This document shows positions 1 through 8,724 of a DNA stretch of 64,000 nt, piece after piece. The notes under the pieces were generated by a model. It made no database searches and had not been told where the DNA came from. It saw only the letters and a list, made by a program, of their open reading frames with translations. The stretch comes from Devosia sp. Its GTDB lineage: Bacteria; Pseudomonadota; Alphaproteobacteria; Rhizobiales; Devosiaceae. The DNA lies in NCBI GenBank assembly GCA_017794705.1, contig CP051235.1, forward strand, positions 497,010-561,009, written 5' to 3'. Made by a program: the position numbers and the translations under genes. Position 1 is the stretch's first letter; each line of letters opens with the position of its first letter.

Positions 1-462
1 CGGGAAATGGCTGATGTTGCAGCTCTTTATGGCGTACCCGTTGTCGCCATGCACTGGGATAGGGAACGCGATCCGTCCAAAGATCTGATCGCCGAGATGT
101 TGCGCTATTTCGAGCGCACGCTGAAAATCGCCGAAAATGCATGCGTGGTCGGTGAAAAGCTCATCCTCGATCCCGGTTTCGGGTTCGGCAAGGATCTGCG
201 AGAGAATTACGAACTGCTACGGCGGCTCGATGAACTGGCGGTGCTAGACCGGCCCTTGCTTATCGGCACTTCTCGCAAACGGATGATCGGGCACCTGCTG
301 GACGTGCCTCCCAGGGAACGCGATCTTGGCACGGCGGTTTCTTCGGCGCTTGCCTACGAACGCGGCGGGCATATCTTCCGCGTGCACGATGTCCGCGCCA
401 GCCGCCAAGCCTTGCAGGTGGCCAATGCCACCCTCTATGGTCCGCCCGAACTGGAGAGTTGA
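1..462 (+). CDS. folP: dihydropteroate synthase, C-terminal part (5' truncated by window)
   Basis: The frame is open from the first base, so about half of the protein lies outside the window. The enzyme condenses p-aminobenzoate with dihydropterin pyrophosphate in folate synthesis (cytoplasm). Seen: LDPGFGFGKD, the GTSRK loop of the pterin/pABA pocket and the C-terminal RVHDV segment, all in the order found in the DHPS TIM barrel. The stop at 460-462 is followed almost at once by folB, then folK, so the three consecutive pathway genes form one operon. Identification is firm; only the N-terminus is missing. Confidence 0.96.
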   Translation, partial: REMADVAALYGVPVVAMHWDRERDPSKDLIAEMLRYFERTLKIAENACVVGEKLILDPGFGFGKDLRENYELLRRLDELAVLDRPLLIGTSRKRMIGHLLDVPPRERDLGTAVSSALAYERGGHIFRVHDVRASRQALQVANATLYGPPELES

Positions 463-465
463 GTG

Positions 466-843
466 ATGGATCTTGATCGTGACGACCGCATCATTCTGAA
501 CGACCTGGCTTTTTACGGCTATCACGGGGTGATGCTGGAAGAGAGCAAGGTCGGTTGCCGATTCCGGCTGGACGTCGAATGTGGCCTCGACACCGCCAAG
601 GCGGGCCGCTCCGACGATGTCGACGACACGATCTCCTACGCCTTTATCTTCGAAACGGTCGAGAAGGCTTTTTCCGAGCACCGTTTCAAGCTGCTCGAAG
701 CGCTGGCGCAACATATTGTCGACCGGCTGTTTGCCGCCTATCCAACGATCAACTGGGTTAAGATACGCGTCGCCAAGCCCGAAGCCCCGATCCCGGTGGT
801 CAAGGGCGAATTCGCGGTGCAAATCGTCAGGCAGCGCGGCTGA
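466..843 (+). CDS. folB: dihydroneopterin aldolase
   Basis: 125-residue protein that cleaves 7,8-dihydroneopterin to 6-hydroxymethyl-dihydropterin and glycolaldehyde, the step that supplies FolK. Family features seen are the N-terminal segment LAFYGYHGVMLEE, the SYAFIFETVE helix and the C-terminal strand VRVAKPEAPIP-like stretch (IRVAKPEAPIPVV). A GTG at 463 lies directly before the ATG at 466; I chose the ATG because GGAG at 453-456 is well spaced from it. The stop overlaps the folK start (TGATG), which suggests translational coupling. Confidence 0.94.
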   Translation: MDLDRDDRIILNDLAFYGYHGVMLEESKVGCRFRLDVECGLDTAKAGRSDDVDDTISYAFIFETVEKAFSEHRFKLLEALAQHIVDRLFAAYPTINWVKIRVAKPEAPIPVVKGEFAVQIVRQRG

Positions 844-1277
844 TGTCGCGCGCCTATCTCGGGCTCGGCGCCAATATCGGCAATCCCTCCGCCCAGATCG
901 AACAAGCGCTTGAGCATTTGAGTGAACATCCGCTGATCGCCATTGGCGAGAGTTCGGACATGCTCGTCAATCCCGCCTGGGGCAAGGAAGATCAGCCTGA
1001 TTTTCATAACATGGTGGTTGAGGTCGAGACCTCGCTTTCCCCGCTGGAATTGCTCGACGCCTGTCTGATGATCGAGGATGCCATGGGCCGTGTTCGCGCC
1101 GAGAAATGGGGTCCGCGTCTGATCGACATTGACCTGATCGCCTACAAGCTCGAGGAAATTCAATCCGAGCGGCTGACTTTGCCACACCCTTTCGCCCACG
1201 AACGGGAGTTCGTCATGGGTCCGTTGCGCCAGATCGCCCCTGATGTGGCGGACTGGATTGAGGAGCGCTCGGTCTAG
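843..1277 (+). CDS. folK: 2-amino-4-hydroxy-6-hydroxymethyldihydropteridine pyrophosphokinase
   Basis: 144 residues. Transfers pyrophosphate from ATP to hydroxymethyl-dihydropterin, making the substrate of FolP. The N-terminus LGLGANIGNP and the HPPK signature WGPRLIDIDLI (metal-binding aspartates) are intact, followed by LPHPFAHEREFV. It overlaps folB by one base at the start. At its 3' end it overlaps the convergent ATP12-type gene by four bases, so there is no room for a terminator between the two converging units. Confidence 0.95.
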   Translation: MSRAYLGLGANIGNPSAQIEQALEHLSEHPLIAIGESSDMLVNPAWGKEDQPDFHNMVVEVETSLSPLELLDACLMIEDAMGRVRAEKWGPRLIDIDLIAYKLEEIQSERLTLPHPFAHEREFVMGPLRQIAPDVADWIEERSV

Positions 1278-2047
1278 CGGCTCTGCCCGATCACCTTCAT
1301 TGCGGCATCAAATTCCACCCGCCGCGCCGCACGCCGGGCGGCTGCCTCCGCGTCCTCGCCCCACAGCCGGATATTGTAGTCCTCATCCAGATGTGCTGCG
1401 CTCCAGGCCGTGTCCGCATCGATCAGCTTCTCATTCAGCGCAATAGCCAGCAAGCCGGATCCCATCAGGCCGGTCGCAGAAACCAGCGCAGTCAACGTCA
1501 AATGATCCACGTTCTCAAGGCTTTCGGCGAGTTTGTTGATGGTTTGAGTCGGTTGATCCTCATGAATAACTCCAACTACCGGCTGAAAGCGGATGGAGAA
1601 ATGCCGGGCGAGCGCCGTCAGGATCGGGTCCCAACCAGCATCCTGAGCCTCCACCAGTTCCTGCGGACTGTCGGCGCGGAACAGCATCAAGTCGTTGCCG
1701 GCATATTTGATGACTTCCTCGCGCAGTTTGGGCGCTACCGCGGCACCGCCTTCAACACCCGCATTGACCAGCCGCGCCAGCGGCATCTTCATGGGATTGA
1801 TTTGCTCTTGCTGGGCCTCCCATTCGGCGGCGATCGCCTGCGCCAGTTCCCGTTTGGGTACGATGATCTCGACGCGCCCCGGCGTTTTGGTGACCCGTCC
1901 ATCCAGAAACACGGCAAAACCGCCGTCCTTTTCCTCAACCGTCACTGCCTTGTAGAAGCGCTTGGGCAGCTGTTTCGCATCCGAAGCGTCCTGCCGTCCC
2001 TGGCCCGCGTCGCGATGGGCCAACGCATCTTCGAGGATGTCACGCAT
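1274..2047 (-). CDS. ATP12 family chaperone (F1-ATPase assembly)
   Basis: 257 residues. ATP12 proteins bind the F1 alpha subunit during ATP synthase assembly; the family is shared by mitochondria and alphaproteobacteria. Recognised from the N-terminal block KRFYKAVTVEEKDGGFAVFL, the strand after it (DGRVTKTPGR), AIAAEWEAQ, and the C-terminal SAAHLDEDYNIRLWGED region. It is the last gene of a minus-strand run with the HAD hydrolase, whose stop it overlaps by eight bases, and it converges on folK. The role in this organism is inferred from the family. Confidence 0.88.
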   Translation of the reverse strand: MRDILEDALAHRDAGQGRQDASDAKQLPKRFYKAVTVEEKDGGFAVFLDGRVTKTPGRVEIIVPKRELAQAIAAEWEAQQEQINPMKMPLARLVNAGVEGGAAVAPKLREEVIKYAGNDLMLFRADSPQELVEAQDAGWDPILTALARHFSIRFQPVVGVIHEDQPTQTINKLAESLENVDHLTLTALVSATGLMGSGLLAIALNEKLIDADTAWSAAHLDEDYNIRLWGEDAEAAARRAARRVEFDAAMKVIGQSR

Positions 2048-2705
2048 AGTCTGCCTCCAGAATGTCGTTCACGGCGTCAATCAGTTCATCCATTTCTTCG
2101 ATGATCAAGTGTGCCCCGGCGGCTCGCAACTGATCCGGGGCATGCGATCCCCAGGAAACGCCCAGCGCCCGAACCCCGGCAGCCCGCGCCATTTCCATGT
2201 CATAGGTCGTATCGCCGATCATCACGGTCTCCATCGCCTCCGCCCCGGTTTCCGCCATGGCGGAATGCAGCATTCCGGGATGCGGTTTGGACGGGTTGGT
2301 GTCCGGCGTCTGAAACGTCGTGAACAAATCGGCCATCTCGTGCAAATCAAGGATCCTGTTGACGCCGCGCATGCCCTTGCCGGTGGCGATGCCTAACAGC
2401 GTATCCGGCATTTCATAAAGCGCCTGCACCGCCTCAAAGGCGCCTTCGTACAGGCCCTCGTCCGCCACGTCCGCAGCCCTCGCATGTGCCAAAAGCTTGT
2501 AGCGCTGGACCAACCGGTCGACCGAAGCTGAATCGCCACTCAAGGCATGCATGGCTTCCGGAAGGGCCAACCCGATCACACCCCGTCCCGCCTCCGCAGT
2601 CGGCACAGGAAGTCCTTCCGCTTCAAATGTCGCCGTCTGGATGCGGTTGATGAAGGCATGGCTGTCAACCAGCGTGCCGTCGAGATCGAATACCACCAGC
2701 TTCAC
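2040..2705 (-). CDS. HAD superfamily hydrolase (phosphoglycolate phosphatase-like)
   Basis: 221 residues with HAD motif I FDLDGTLVDS at the N-terminus (nucleophile and general acid aspartates), motif III lysine near TNPSKPHPGM and motif IV GDTTYDMEMA. A helical cap sits between motifs I and II. Substrate cannot be told from sequence; phosphoglycolate, pyrophosphate and nucleotide monophosphates are usual for this branch. It overlaps its neighbours on both sides (4-8 bases), so it is translated with the DUF1801 and ATP12 genes. Confidence 0.85.
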   Translation of the reverse strand: MKLVVFDLDGTLVDSHAFINRIQTATFEAEGLPVPTAEAGRGVIGLALPEAMHALSGDSASVDRLVQRYKLLAHARAADVADEGLYEGAFEAVQALYEMPDTLLGIATGKGMRGVNRILDLHEMADLFTTFQTPDTNPSKPHPGMLHSAMAETGAEAMETVMIGDTTYDMEMARAAGVRALGVSWGSHAPDQLRAAGAHLIIEEMDELIDAVNDILEADYA

Positions 2706-3061
2706 GCGTTGTTCTCCTGGTCATAGGCAATCGCGGCGCGAATGGCCTCTTCGACGCCGGGACGATCGACGTCTTCCAGGATGTAGAACTTGATATTGCG
2801 CATGTGCTTGCCTGTGCCCTCGATCAGCCCGGCGGAATTGTCGAGGTGCGCGCCCATGAACAGTTGCAGGTTGATGTGCGCGTTGGCGCCCTTCCCGGCC
2901 CCGGACACCGTTGCGATATCCTTTTTGCCGGTGAATCCGGGCATGCCCCAGCGCACCCGCTGGACAAGATCAGGGCCAATGGCGGCGACCTTTTCGTGCA
3001 CCGCGTGGGCAATGGAGCGCCTCGGCTCCTCGAGCTTTTCGAAATAGCTGAGGTCGCTCAT
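2702..3061 (-). CDS. DUF1801 domain protein
   Basis: 119 residues, one compact alpha/beta domain of the DUF1801 (YdhG-like) family; the RRSIAHAVHEKV helix, VRWGMPGFTGKKDI and the C-terminal KFYILEDVDRPGVEEAI match the family layout. No catalytic residues are known for these proteins, so no function is assigned. Start and stop overlap the flanking pseudouridine synthase and HAD genes by four bases each. Confidence 0.75.
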   Translation of the reverse strand: MSDLSYFEKLEEPRRSIAHAVHEKVAAIGPDLVQRVRWGMPGFTGKKDIATVSGAGKGANAHINLQLFMGAHLDNSAGLIEGTGKHMRNIKFYILEDVDRPGVEEAIRAAIAYDQENNA

Positions 3062-4050
3062 TTGTCCTCCGGATCGCTGTTCTGGGCATCGTAGCGGCTG
3101 GCATCGAAGCCAAGCGTGTCAAACGTATGCTGCATGTGCGGCGGCAGCGGCGCACTGACATCCAGCCGTTTGCCCGAAGGCAGCGGCAAGGCCAGCCGCC
3201 GGGCGTGCAGATGCAGTCCCTGCCCCAGACTGTCGGGACGTTCCCAGTTCTCGATGTTGAAATAGCGTGGATCGTCGACAATCGGGTTGCCCAGTTGCGC
3301 CATGTGGACGCGCAGCTGGTGGGTGCGGCCGGTCACCGGCTTCAGCGTCACCCACGCGAAGCGGTTGGCGGCCTGATCGGTCACCGAATAGTGGCTCATT
3401 GAGTGCTGGGCGCCCTCGTCGCCATTCTCGACAACCACCATCTGCTCGCCATCATCGGTGCCCCGCTTGGCCAGAAAGCAGGAAATCTGTCCTTGCGGCG
3501 GCTTGGGCACACCCACCACTACCGCCCAGTAAATCTTGCGCGCCGACCTGGTCTTGAACACTTTGCCCAGATGGCTCGCCGCCGCCCGCGTTTTGGCGAC
3601 CAGCAGGCAGCCCGACGTATCACGGTCCAGCCGATGCACCAGCCGGGGGGCTTCGCCCTTCTTGTTGGGCATGGATTGCAGCATGCCGTCGATATGCCGT
3701 TTGGTGCCGCTGCCGCCCTGAACCGCCAGCCCGTGCGGCTTGTTCAACACCATCACCTCATCATCCTCATAGAGGATGAGATCACGGATAAAGCGCGCAT
3801 CCTTGCTGTCCGCCTGCACCGGTTTCGGCCGGCCGACGACGGCATCATCTAGCGGTGGCACCCGCACTTCCTGCCCGGCTTCCAGCCGCGTATTTGTCTT
3901 CACCCGGCCCCGGTCGACACGGACCTGACCGGTGCGCAGCAACTTTTGCAGTCTCCCGAACGGCACATTCGGGTAGTGAAGCGCAAACCAGCGGTCGAGC
4001 CGCATGCCGTCTTCGTCAGCGGCCACCTCGATCTGTTGCACACCGCTCAC
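3058..4050 (-). CDS. RluC/RluD family 23S rRNA pseudouridine synthase
   Basis: 330 residues from a GTG at 4050 that overlaps the crcB stop (GTGA), the likely coupled start; the frame stays open upstream but that extension is low-complexity and unlike the family. An S4 RNA-binding domain (about 15-75, DGMRLDRWFALHYPNVPFGR) precedes the catalytic domain with LVHRLDRDTSGCLLVAKT, which holds the catalytic aspartate, and VTGRTHQLRVH. The S4 domain and that motif place it in the RluA/C/D group that modifies large-subunit rRNA. Exact target uridines cannot be read from sequence. Confidence 0.88.
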   Translation of the reverse strand: MSGVQQIEVAADEDGMRLDRWFALHYPNVPFGRLQKLLRTGQVRVDRGRVKTNTRLEAGQEVRVPPLDDAVVGRPKPVQADSKDARFIRDLILYEDDEVMVLNKPHGLAVQGGSGTKRHIDGMLQSMPNKKGEAPRLVHRLDRDTSGCLLVAKTRAAASHLGKVFKTRSARKIYWAVVVGVPKPPQGQISCFLAKRGTDDGEQMVVVENGDEGAQHSMSHYSVTDQAANRFAWVTLKPVTGRTHQLRVHMAQLGNPIVDDPRYFNIENWERPDSLGQGLHLHARRLALPLPSGKRLDVSAPLPPHMQHTFDTLGFDASRYDAQNSDPEDK

Positions 4051-4430
4051 GAGCCAAAACTCCGCATCAGTGCCAGCCCGCCCATCAGGCCTGCCAACGA
4101 CAGCACAACCGACAACAGCACATAGGCCGCCGCGGGACCCCACTGCCCGCGCTCGAACAGGGTGATCGTGTCGAGCGAAAAGCTTGAGAACGTGGTGAAC
4201 CCGCCGAGCACGCCGATGGCCAGGAACAGGCGCAACTCGTTCTGTGATTCACTGCCGGTCAGCGCCAGCCAGCCGATCAGCAAGCCCATGGCAAATGAGC
4301 CGGTCACATTGGCGGTCATGGTCGCCCAGGGGAATCCCGAAAGGCCGAGCCGCCCGAACAGCACGCCTGTGCCATAGCGGGCCACGGCGCCCAGCGCGCC
4401 CCCGGCGCCGACCAGCAATATGGAGTTCAT
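4047..4430 (-). CDS. crcB: fluoride ion channel CrcB/Fluc
   Basis: 127 residues with four predicted membrane helices. Fluc proteins form dual-topology dimers that export fluoride. Diagnostic features are GAGGALGAVARYG near the N-terminus, the conserved Asn in TMTANVTGSF and the GGFTTFSSFSLDT stretch containing the phenylalanine box. It lies between rarA (2 bases upstream) and the pseudouridine synthase (4-base overlap). No fluoride riboswitch was seen next to it, as it sits inside the operon. Confidence 0.93.
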   Translation of the reverse strand: MNSILLVGAGGALGAVARYGTGVLFGRLGLSGFPWATMTANVTGSFAMGLLIGWLALTGSESQNELRLFLAIGVLGGFTTFSSFSLDTITLFERGQWGPAAAYVLLSVVLSLAGLMGGLALMRSFGS

Positions 4431-4432
4431 GT

Positions 4433-5773
4433 TCAGTCCTTCTCCGGCGGAACATCGCCGGATTTTCTGGCTCTCAGCCGCGCGAAATAGTCCATTCGCT
4501 TCTGGATTTCACGCTCAAATCCGCGTTCCACCGGCTGATAGAAATGTTTGCGGCCGATTTTTTCCGGCCAGTAGTCCTGCCCCGAAAAGCCCTCGGGGGT
4601 GTCATGGTCATACTGATACCCCTCGCCATAGCCTTCGTTCTTCATCAGACTGGTCGGGGCATTGAGAATGGTCATGGGCGGCAGCGGCGAACCGGATTGC
4701 TTGGCCACCGCGGTCGCGGCCTTGAAGGCTGTATAGACCGCGTTCGACTTCGGTGCCAGCGCCAGATAAACAACGGCCTGGGCCAGCGCAAGCTCGCCTT
4801 CGGGCGACCCCAGCATCTGATAGGCGTCGCGCGCCGCGATGGCCTGCGGTAGCGCCTGCGGGTCGGCCAACCCGATGTCTTCGGAAGCCATGCGGATCAG
4901 CCGGCGCGCCAGAAACATCGGGTCCTCTCCGGCATCCACCATCCGTGCAAAATAATAAAGCGCCGCGTCCGGGTCCGAACCTCGCACCGTCTTGTGCAGC
5001 GCGGAAATGAGATTGTAGTGCCCGTCCTGGGCCTTGTCGTAGACGGGTGCCCGGCGCTGTACCAATTGCGTCATCGCCGCGTGGTCCAGCACCTGACCTT
5101 CCGGCGCCGATGCCAGCACTTCCTCAACCAGCCCAAGCAGTGCCCGCCCGTCGCCATCAGCCAACCCGATCAGGCTCTGGCGCGCCTCGTCGGTCAGCGG
5201 CAGTTGCTCGCCAAGCGTTGCCTCGGCCCGTTGCGCCAGCGCTTCGAGGTCCTCTGCCTTCAACGATTCGAACCGCAAGACCTGCGCCCGCGACATCAGC
5301 GCCGCGTTCAGTTCAAACGAGGGGTTCTCGGTGGTGGCGCCGACCAGCACAATCGTGCCGTCTTCCATCACCGGCAGGAACCCATCCTGCTGGGCGCGGT
5401 TGAAACGATGAATTTCGTCCACGAACAACAGCGTCCGCCGTCCCGCTTTGCGCACCGTTCGCGCCCGGTCGAAGGCCTTCTTGAGATCTGCCACGCCGGA
5501 AAATACCGCCGAGATCTGGTCGAACTCAAAACCCACTGCATCGGCAAGCAGCCGTGCCACCGTGGTCTTGCCAGTTCCAGGCGGCCCCCACAGGATCAGC
5601 GAGCCCAGTCGCCCCGACGCAATCATGCGCCGCAAGGTGCCGTCCGGCCCCAGCAGGTGCCCCTGCCCGATCACCTCGTCGAGGGTCTTCGGGCGCAGCC
5701 GGTCGGCCAGCGGGCGATCGGGATCGTCCGTCTGTCTGGGGGTTTGGCTTGAATCGAGAAACAGATCCGGCAT
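4433..5773 (-). CDS. rarA: replication-associated recombination protein A (AAA+ ATPase)
   Basis: 446 residues. RarA/MgsA acts at stalled replication forks and interacts with SSB; homologue of eukaryotic WRNIP1. Walker A GPPGTGKTTVA (about residue 60), Walker B LLFVDEIHRFN, sensor region VGATTENPSFELN and the C-terminal tetramerisation part (KSNAVYTAFKAA, YQYDHDTPEGF) are all present. I chose the ATG at 5773 because AAGG is well placed ahead of it; a GTG seven codons upstream is possible. First gene of the minus-strand run that goes through crcB, rlu and HAD. Confidence 0.93.
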   Translation of the reverse strand: MPDLFLDSSQTPRQTDDPDRPLADRLRPKTLDEVIGQGHLLGPDGTLRRMIASGRLGSLILWGPPGTGKTTVARLLADAVGFEFDQISAVFSGVADLKKAFDRARTVRKAGRRTLLFVDEIHRFNRAQQDGFLPVMEDGTIVLVGATTENPSFELNAALMSRAQVLRFESLKAEDLEALAQRAEATLGEQLPLTDEARQSLIGLADGDGRALLGLVEEVLASAPEGQVLDHAAMTQLVQRRAPVYDKAQDGHYNLISALHKTVRGSDPDAALYYFARMVDAGEDPMFLARRLIRMASEDIGLADPQALPQAIAARDAYQMLGSPEGELALAQAVVYLALAPKSNAVYTAFKAATAVAKQSGSPLPPMTILNAPTSLMKNEGYGEGYQYDHDTPEGFSGQDYWPEKIGRKHFYQPVERGFEREIQKRMDYFARLRARKSGDVPPEKD

Positions 5774-5822
5774 CGCGAAAGCCTTAGCATGCACAGGGGT
5801 GGCTTGTTAGTCCGGCGTCATG

Positions 5823-5835
5823 TTTGACTGTCAAA
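5823..5835. promoter_or_regulatory. perfect 13-bp palindrome upstream of ornithine decarboxylase
   Basis: TTTGACTGTCAAA, six-base arms around a central T, lies in the 171-base gap between divergent rarA and the decarboxylase gene. A second inverted repeat, TGGTGGGCACCA, lies a few tens of bases downstream. Both are long enough to be regulator sites, but nothing in the window says which protein would bind. Confidence 0.35.
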
Positions 5836-5944
5836 ATGACGCCTGCATGCACTGCATGGTGGGCACCACAAAATAGCAGTTGCGTGCAGTTGAAAAAGAC
5901 CATAATGCGCGCCGCTATTTCGCTCCAACAAAGGATGCTTTTCA

Positions 5945-7096
5945 ATGGCCGACCCCTCCCGAAAGGAATATCCCGATACCCAGGCGCTGATTGCCGCCGA
6001 AATGCCGGACTATCCATCATTCATCTTTTCAGAGCGCGAGCTGCGCGCCTGCGCCAAGACGTTCCAGGACGGGTTTGACGGTCTGGTGACCTATGCGGTC
6101 AAGGCCAACCCCGAGGAACATGTTATTTCCGTTCTGGCCGATACCGGGTTGAAGGCGTTCGATGTCGCCTCCCCGGCTGAAATGGAACTGGTGCACCGCA
6201 TCGCTCCGCAGGCGGCGCTGCACTACAACAACCCCGTCAAGTCCCGGCGCGAGATCATCGCTGCGCAGGACCTCTACGGGGTCAAATCCTATGCCATCGA
6301 CAACCAGGCTGAACTTGACCAATTGGCCGCCATCGTCACCCCCAGCCGCGACGTCGAAATGACGATCCGTTTCAAGGCCGGCAAGGCGCGCAAGGCCTAT
6401 GACTTCGGCACCAAGTTCGGCATCTCCGAGAATGGCGCCATTGATCTGGTGAAGGCTGCCGACGCGCTGGGCTACACCGTGTCGCTGTGCTTCCACGTCG
6501 GCTCGCAGTGCGAGGAAAGCTACGCCTACGAGCGGCATATCCATGCCGCCGGCCGTATCGCCAAAAAGTCCGGCGTCGCCATCAAGCGGCTCAATGTCGG
6601 CGGAGGCTTCCCTGCCGCCTACCCCTCGAGCGGCGCTCCCCCGCTCGACCGCTATTTTGAATCGATCGAGCGTGCGCTGAAGAAAACGTTCGGGTCCAAT
6701 CGTCCTGAAATGATCGTCGAACCGGGCCGGGCCATGGTCACCCCCTCCACCTCGCTCCTGCTGCGCGTCAAACATGTCCGCGGCGGCCGCAACGTCTACG
6801 TCAACGATGGCGCTTACGGCGCGCTGATGGAAATCAAGTTCATGCCCATCGTTCCGGCCGTCCGGGTCTGGCGCGGCGCGGAACTGGTCACCGACAAGAC
6901 CCGGCCGTTCATCCTGTTTGGCCCCACCTGCGACAGCTACGACAGCCTCGATCAGCCGTTCGACCTTCCGCAGTCGATCCAGGAAGACGACTACATCGAA
7001 ATGGCGCAGATGGGCGCCTATACCCAGGCCTCGACGACCGCCTTCAACGGCTTTGCCACACGGCAGCAGTTCTTTGCGGACAAGATCTTCATGTAG
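5945..7096 (+). CDS. ornithine decarboxylase (type III PLP fold)
   Basis: 383 residues. Decarboxylates ornithine (possibly also lysine or diaminopimelate) to start polyamine synthesis. The PLP lysine is K53 in TYAVKANP; HVGSQ, the phosphate-binding NVGGGFP, EPGRAMV and the active-site cysteine in FGPTCDS follow in the order of eukaryotic-type ODC. SD AAGGAT lies before the ATG. The length and the GPTCDS motif favour ODC over DapDC. The P-loop gene starts 9 bases after its stop and may be co-transcribed. Confidence 0.9.
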   Translation: MADPSRKEYPDTQALIAAEMPDYPSFIFSERELRACAKTFQDGFDGLVTYAVKANPEEHVISVLADTGLKAFDVASPAEMELVHRIAPQAALHYNNPVKSRREIIAAQDLYGVKSYAIDNQAELDQLAAIVTPSRDVEMTIRFKAGKARKAYDFGTKFGISENGAIDLVKAADALGYTVSLCFHVGSQCEESYAYERHIHAAGRIAKKSGVAIKRLNVGGGFPAAYPSSGAPPLDRYFESIERALKKTFGSNRPEMIVEPGRAMVTPSTSLLLRVKHVRGGRNVYVNDGAYGALMEIKFMPIVPAVRVWRGAELVTDKTRPFILFGPTCDSYDSLDQPFDLPQSIQEDDYIEMAQMGAYTQASTTAFNGFATRQQFFADKIFM

Positions 7097-7104
7097 GCTG
7101 CCCG

Positions 7105-7665
7105 ATGATTTCCGCCGCCCAAAATCCTGAAAACCTTGGGCGGCGGATCATGGTCATCGGCCCGGCGGGTGCCGGTAAATCCACGCTGACGGCCGTCCTC
7201 GCACAGCACTTGGACCTGCCCGCCATCCATCTGGACTTGCTGTTCCACACGCCCAACACTGACTGGGTACCGCGCCCGGCCGAGGAGTTCGAACAACTGC
7301 ATACCAAGGCGGTTGCGCAGTCCGAATGGATCATCGACGGCAACTATCGCAAGTTCATGCCGCCAAGACTGGCCCGCGCCACGGGTCTGGTCTGGATCGA
7401 CCCACCGCTTCATCAGAACGTGTGGGGCTACCTCAAACGCTGTTTTGCCCCCCAGAATGTCCCCGGCCGCCTCCCCGGCGGCAGCGAACGGGTGAAGTGG
7501 CTGATGGTGCACCACATTCTCGTCACCCAGCCCCGCAGCCATGCTCAGATGCGAACGATCTTTGAGGGTTTTGAAGGCGAGAAGCTGAGGTTCGGCTCGT
7601 CAGACGAAGCAGCGAAGTGGATGCGCAACGGATTGCTTCCGAACCGTAATGCAGAACCGCCCTAG
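7105..7665 (+). CDS. small P-loop NTPase (adenylate kinase/FlaR-like)
   Basis: 186 residues. Walker A GPAGAGKSTLT near residue 20, then LDLLFHTPNTDWVPRP and IIDGNYRKFMPPRL, the pattern of the AAA_17/adenylate-kinase-like NTPases annotated as topology modulation protein (FlaR-like). No substrate can be given. It directly follows the ornithine decarboxylase (8-base gap) and its 3' end overlaps the convergent epimerase gene by four bases. Confidence 0.75.
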   Translation: MISAAQNPENLGRRIMVIGPAGAGKSTLTAVLAQHLDLPAIHLDLLFHTPNTDWVPRPAEEFEQLHTKAVAQSEWIIDGNYRKFMPPRLARATGLVWIDPPLHQNVWGYLKRCFAPQNVPGRLPGGSERVKWLMVHHILVTQPRSHAQMRTIFEGFEGEKLRFGSSDEAAKWMRNGLLPNRNAEPP

Positions 7666-8708
7666 TGCACCTTGCTTTCGTCGATGATGCCAAACTCGAT
7701 CAGAGACTCCGCCGCTGACAGAAGCGCCTCCTCCGGCGGGCGGTAGTCGTGCCCCATCAGCTTGGCGCCCTTTGAACCATCGAAGTGCCGTTCACAGTCA
7801 AACTCGGCGGCAATCTGGCGAACGGTGCGATCGAAACGGCCGATGATCTTCATGATCCAGAGCGGGATCTCGCTATTGGGGACCTTCGCCTTTGGATAAT
7901 TGTCGGCCAGCACGGCGGCGGCCTGCAGGAAGGTGCGGTAGGGCCCGGCTGCAATATAGCGTTGGCCGATAGACGCGGGGTCGCCCGCGGCGGCCAGGTG
8001 CATCTCGGCAACGTCACGGACATCGACGATGCAGAATCCGACGGGCGGCAGCGCCGGAACCTTGCCATTGAGGCACATGTTGACGAACTCAATCGAGACC
8101 CCCGCATCCACGTCAAGCGCAGGACCCAGGATCATGCCGGGGTGGATGGTGGTGAGGCCAATGCCGTGCTGGGCTGTGAACTCCCATGCGAACCGTTCGG
8201 CCCGGGTCTTTCCTTCGGAATAGGACCAGGCGCCCTTCAGCCCCTCGACATCTGTCCAATGAGTTTCGTCGATATGCAGCACCCCGTGCTGCTTGCCGTG
8301 CCCGTAGCCGATCGTGGCAATGGAACTGGTCATGACAATGCGGTTGACGCCGGCGTCTTTGGCAAAGCGCAACACGCGCTCTGTCCCTTCAAGCGCCGGC
8401 CGGATCACGTCGTCGGGGTTCTTGGGCTCGACGCCATAAACCATGGTGGCGATGTGGAACAGAACCCCTACCCCCTTCATCGCACTGGCCCAGCCGTCGT
8501 CGGAGAGAAGGTCGGCAATATAGAAATCCAGCCGGTCAAGGGCCTCGGGCCCGTTGATATGGCTGACCGTTTCGCGAACGCTTGCGGCCTTTTCGGCGCT
8601 GCGCACGGTTCCGCGCACCGTAAAGCCTTTGGCCAGCAGTTGCGTGACGACGTGCCGGCCAACGAATCCGGAGGCACCGGTTACCAGCACGGGCTGATCA
8701 GTTTGCAT
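7662..8708 (-). CDS. NAD(P)-dependent epimerase/dehydratase (dihydroflavonol reductase-like)
   Basis: 348 residues, extended SDR. Rossmann motif TGASGFVGRHV at the N-terminus, DFYIADL for the adenine ring, TSSIATIGYG carrying the catalytic Ser, and a YSEGKTRAE stretch giving the YxxxK pair. The C-terminal half is substrate-binding and not diagnostic. SD GGAGGGG lies nine bases before the ATG. Substrate unknown; the ladybird-type naming dihydroflavonol-4-reductase-like is only a family label. Confidence 0.8.
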   Translation of the reverse strand: MQTDQPVLVTGASGFVGRHVVTQLLAKGFTVRGTVRSAEKAASVRETVSHINGPEALDRLDFYIADLLSDDGWASAMKGVGVLFHIATMVYGVEPKNPDDVIRPALEGTERVLRFAKDAGVNRIVMTSSIATIGYGHGKQHGVLHIDETHWTDVEGLKGAWSYSEGKTRAERFAWEFTAQHGIGLTTIHPGMILGPALDVDAGVSIEFVNMCLNGKVPALPPVGFCIVDVRDVAEMHLAAAGDPASIGQRYIAAGPYRTFLQAAAVLADNYPKAKVPNSEIPLWIMKIIGRFDRTVRQIAAEFDCERHFDGSKGAKLMGHDYRPPEEALLSAAESLIEFGIIDESKVH

Positions 8709-8724
8709 GGGCTTCCCCTCCCAT

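Noticed and set aside
5774-5944. speF-type leader RNA upstream of ornithine decarboxylase
   Set aside because: The gap is far shorter than I recall for that motif and I could not match its features; only two simple dyads are visible.
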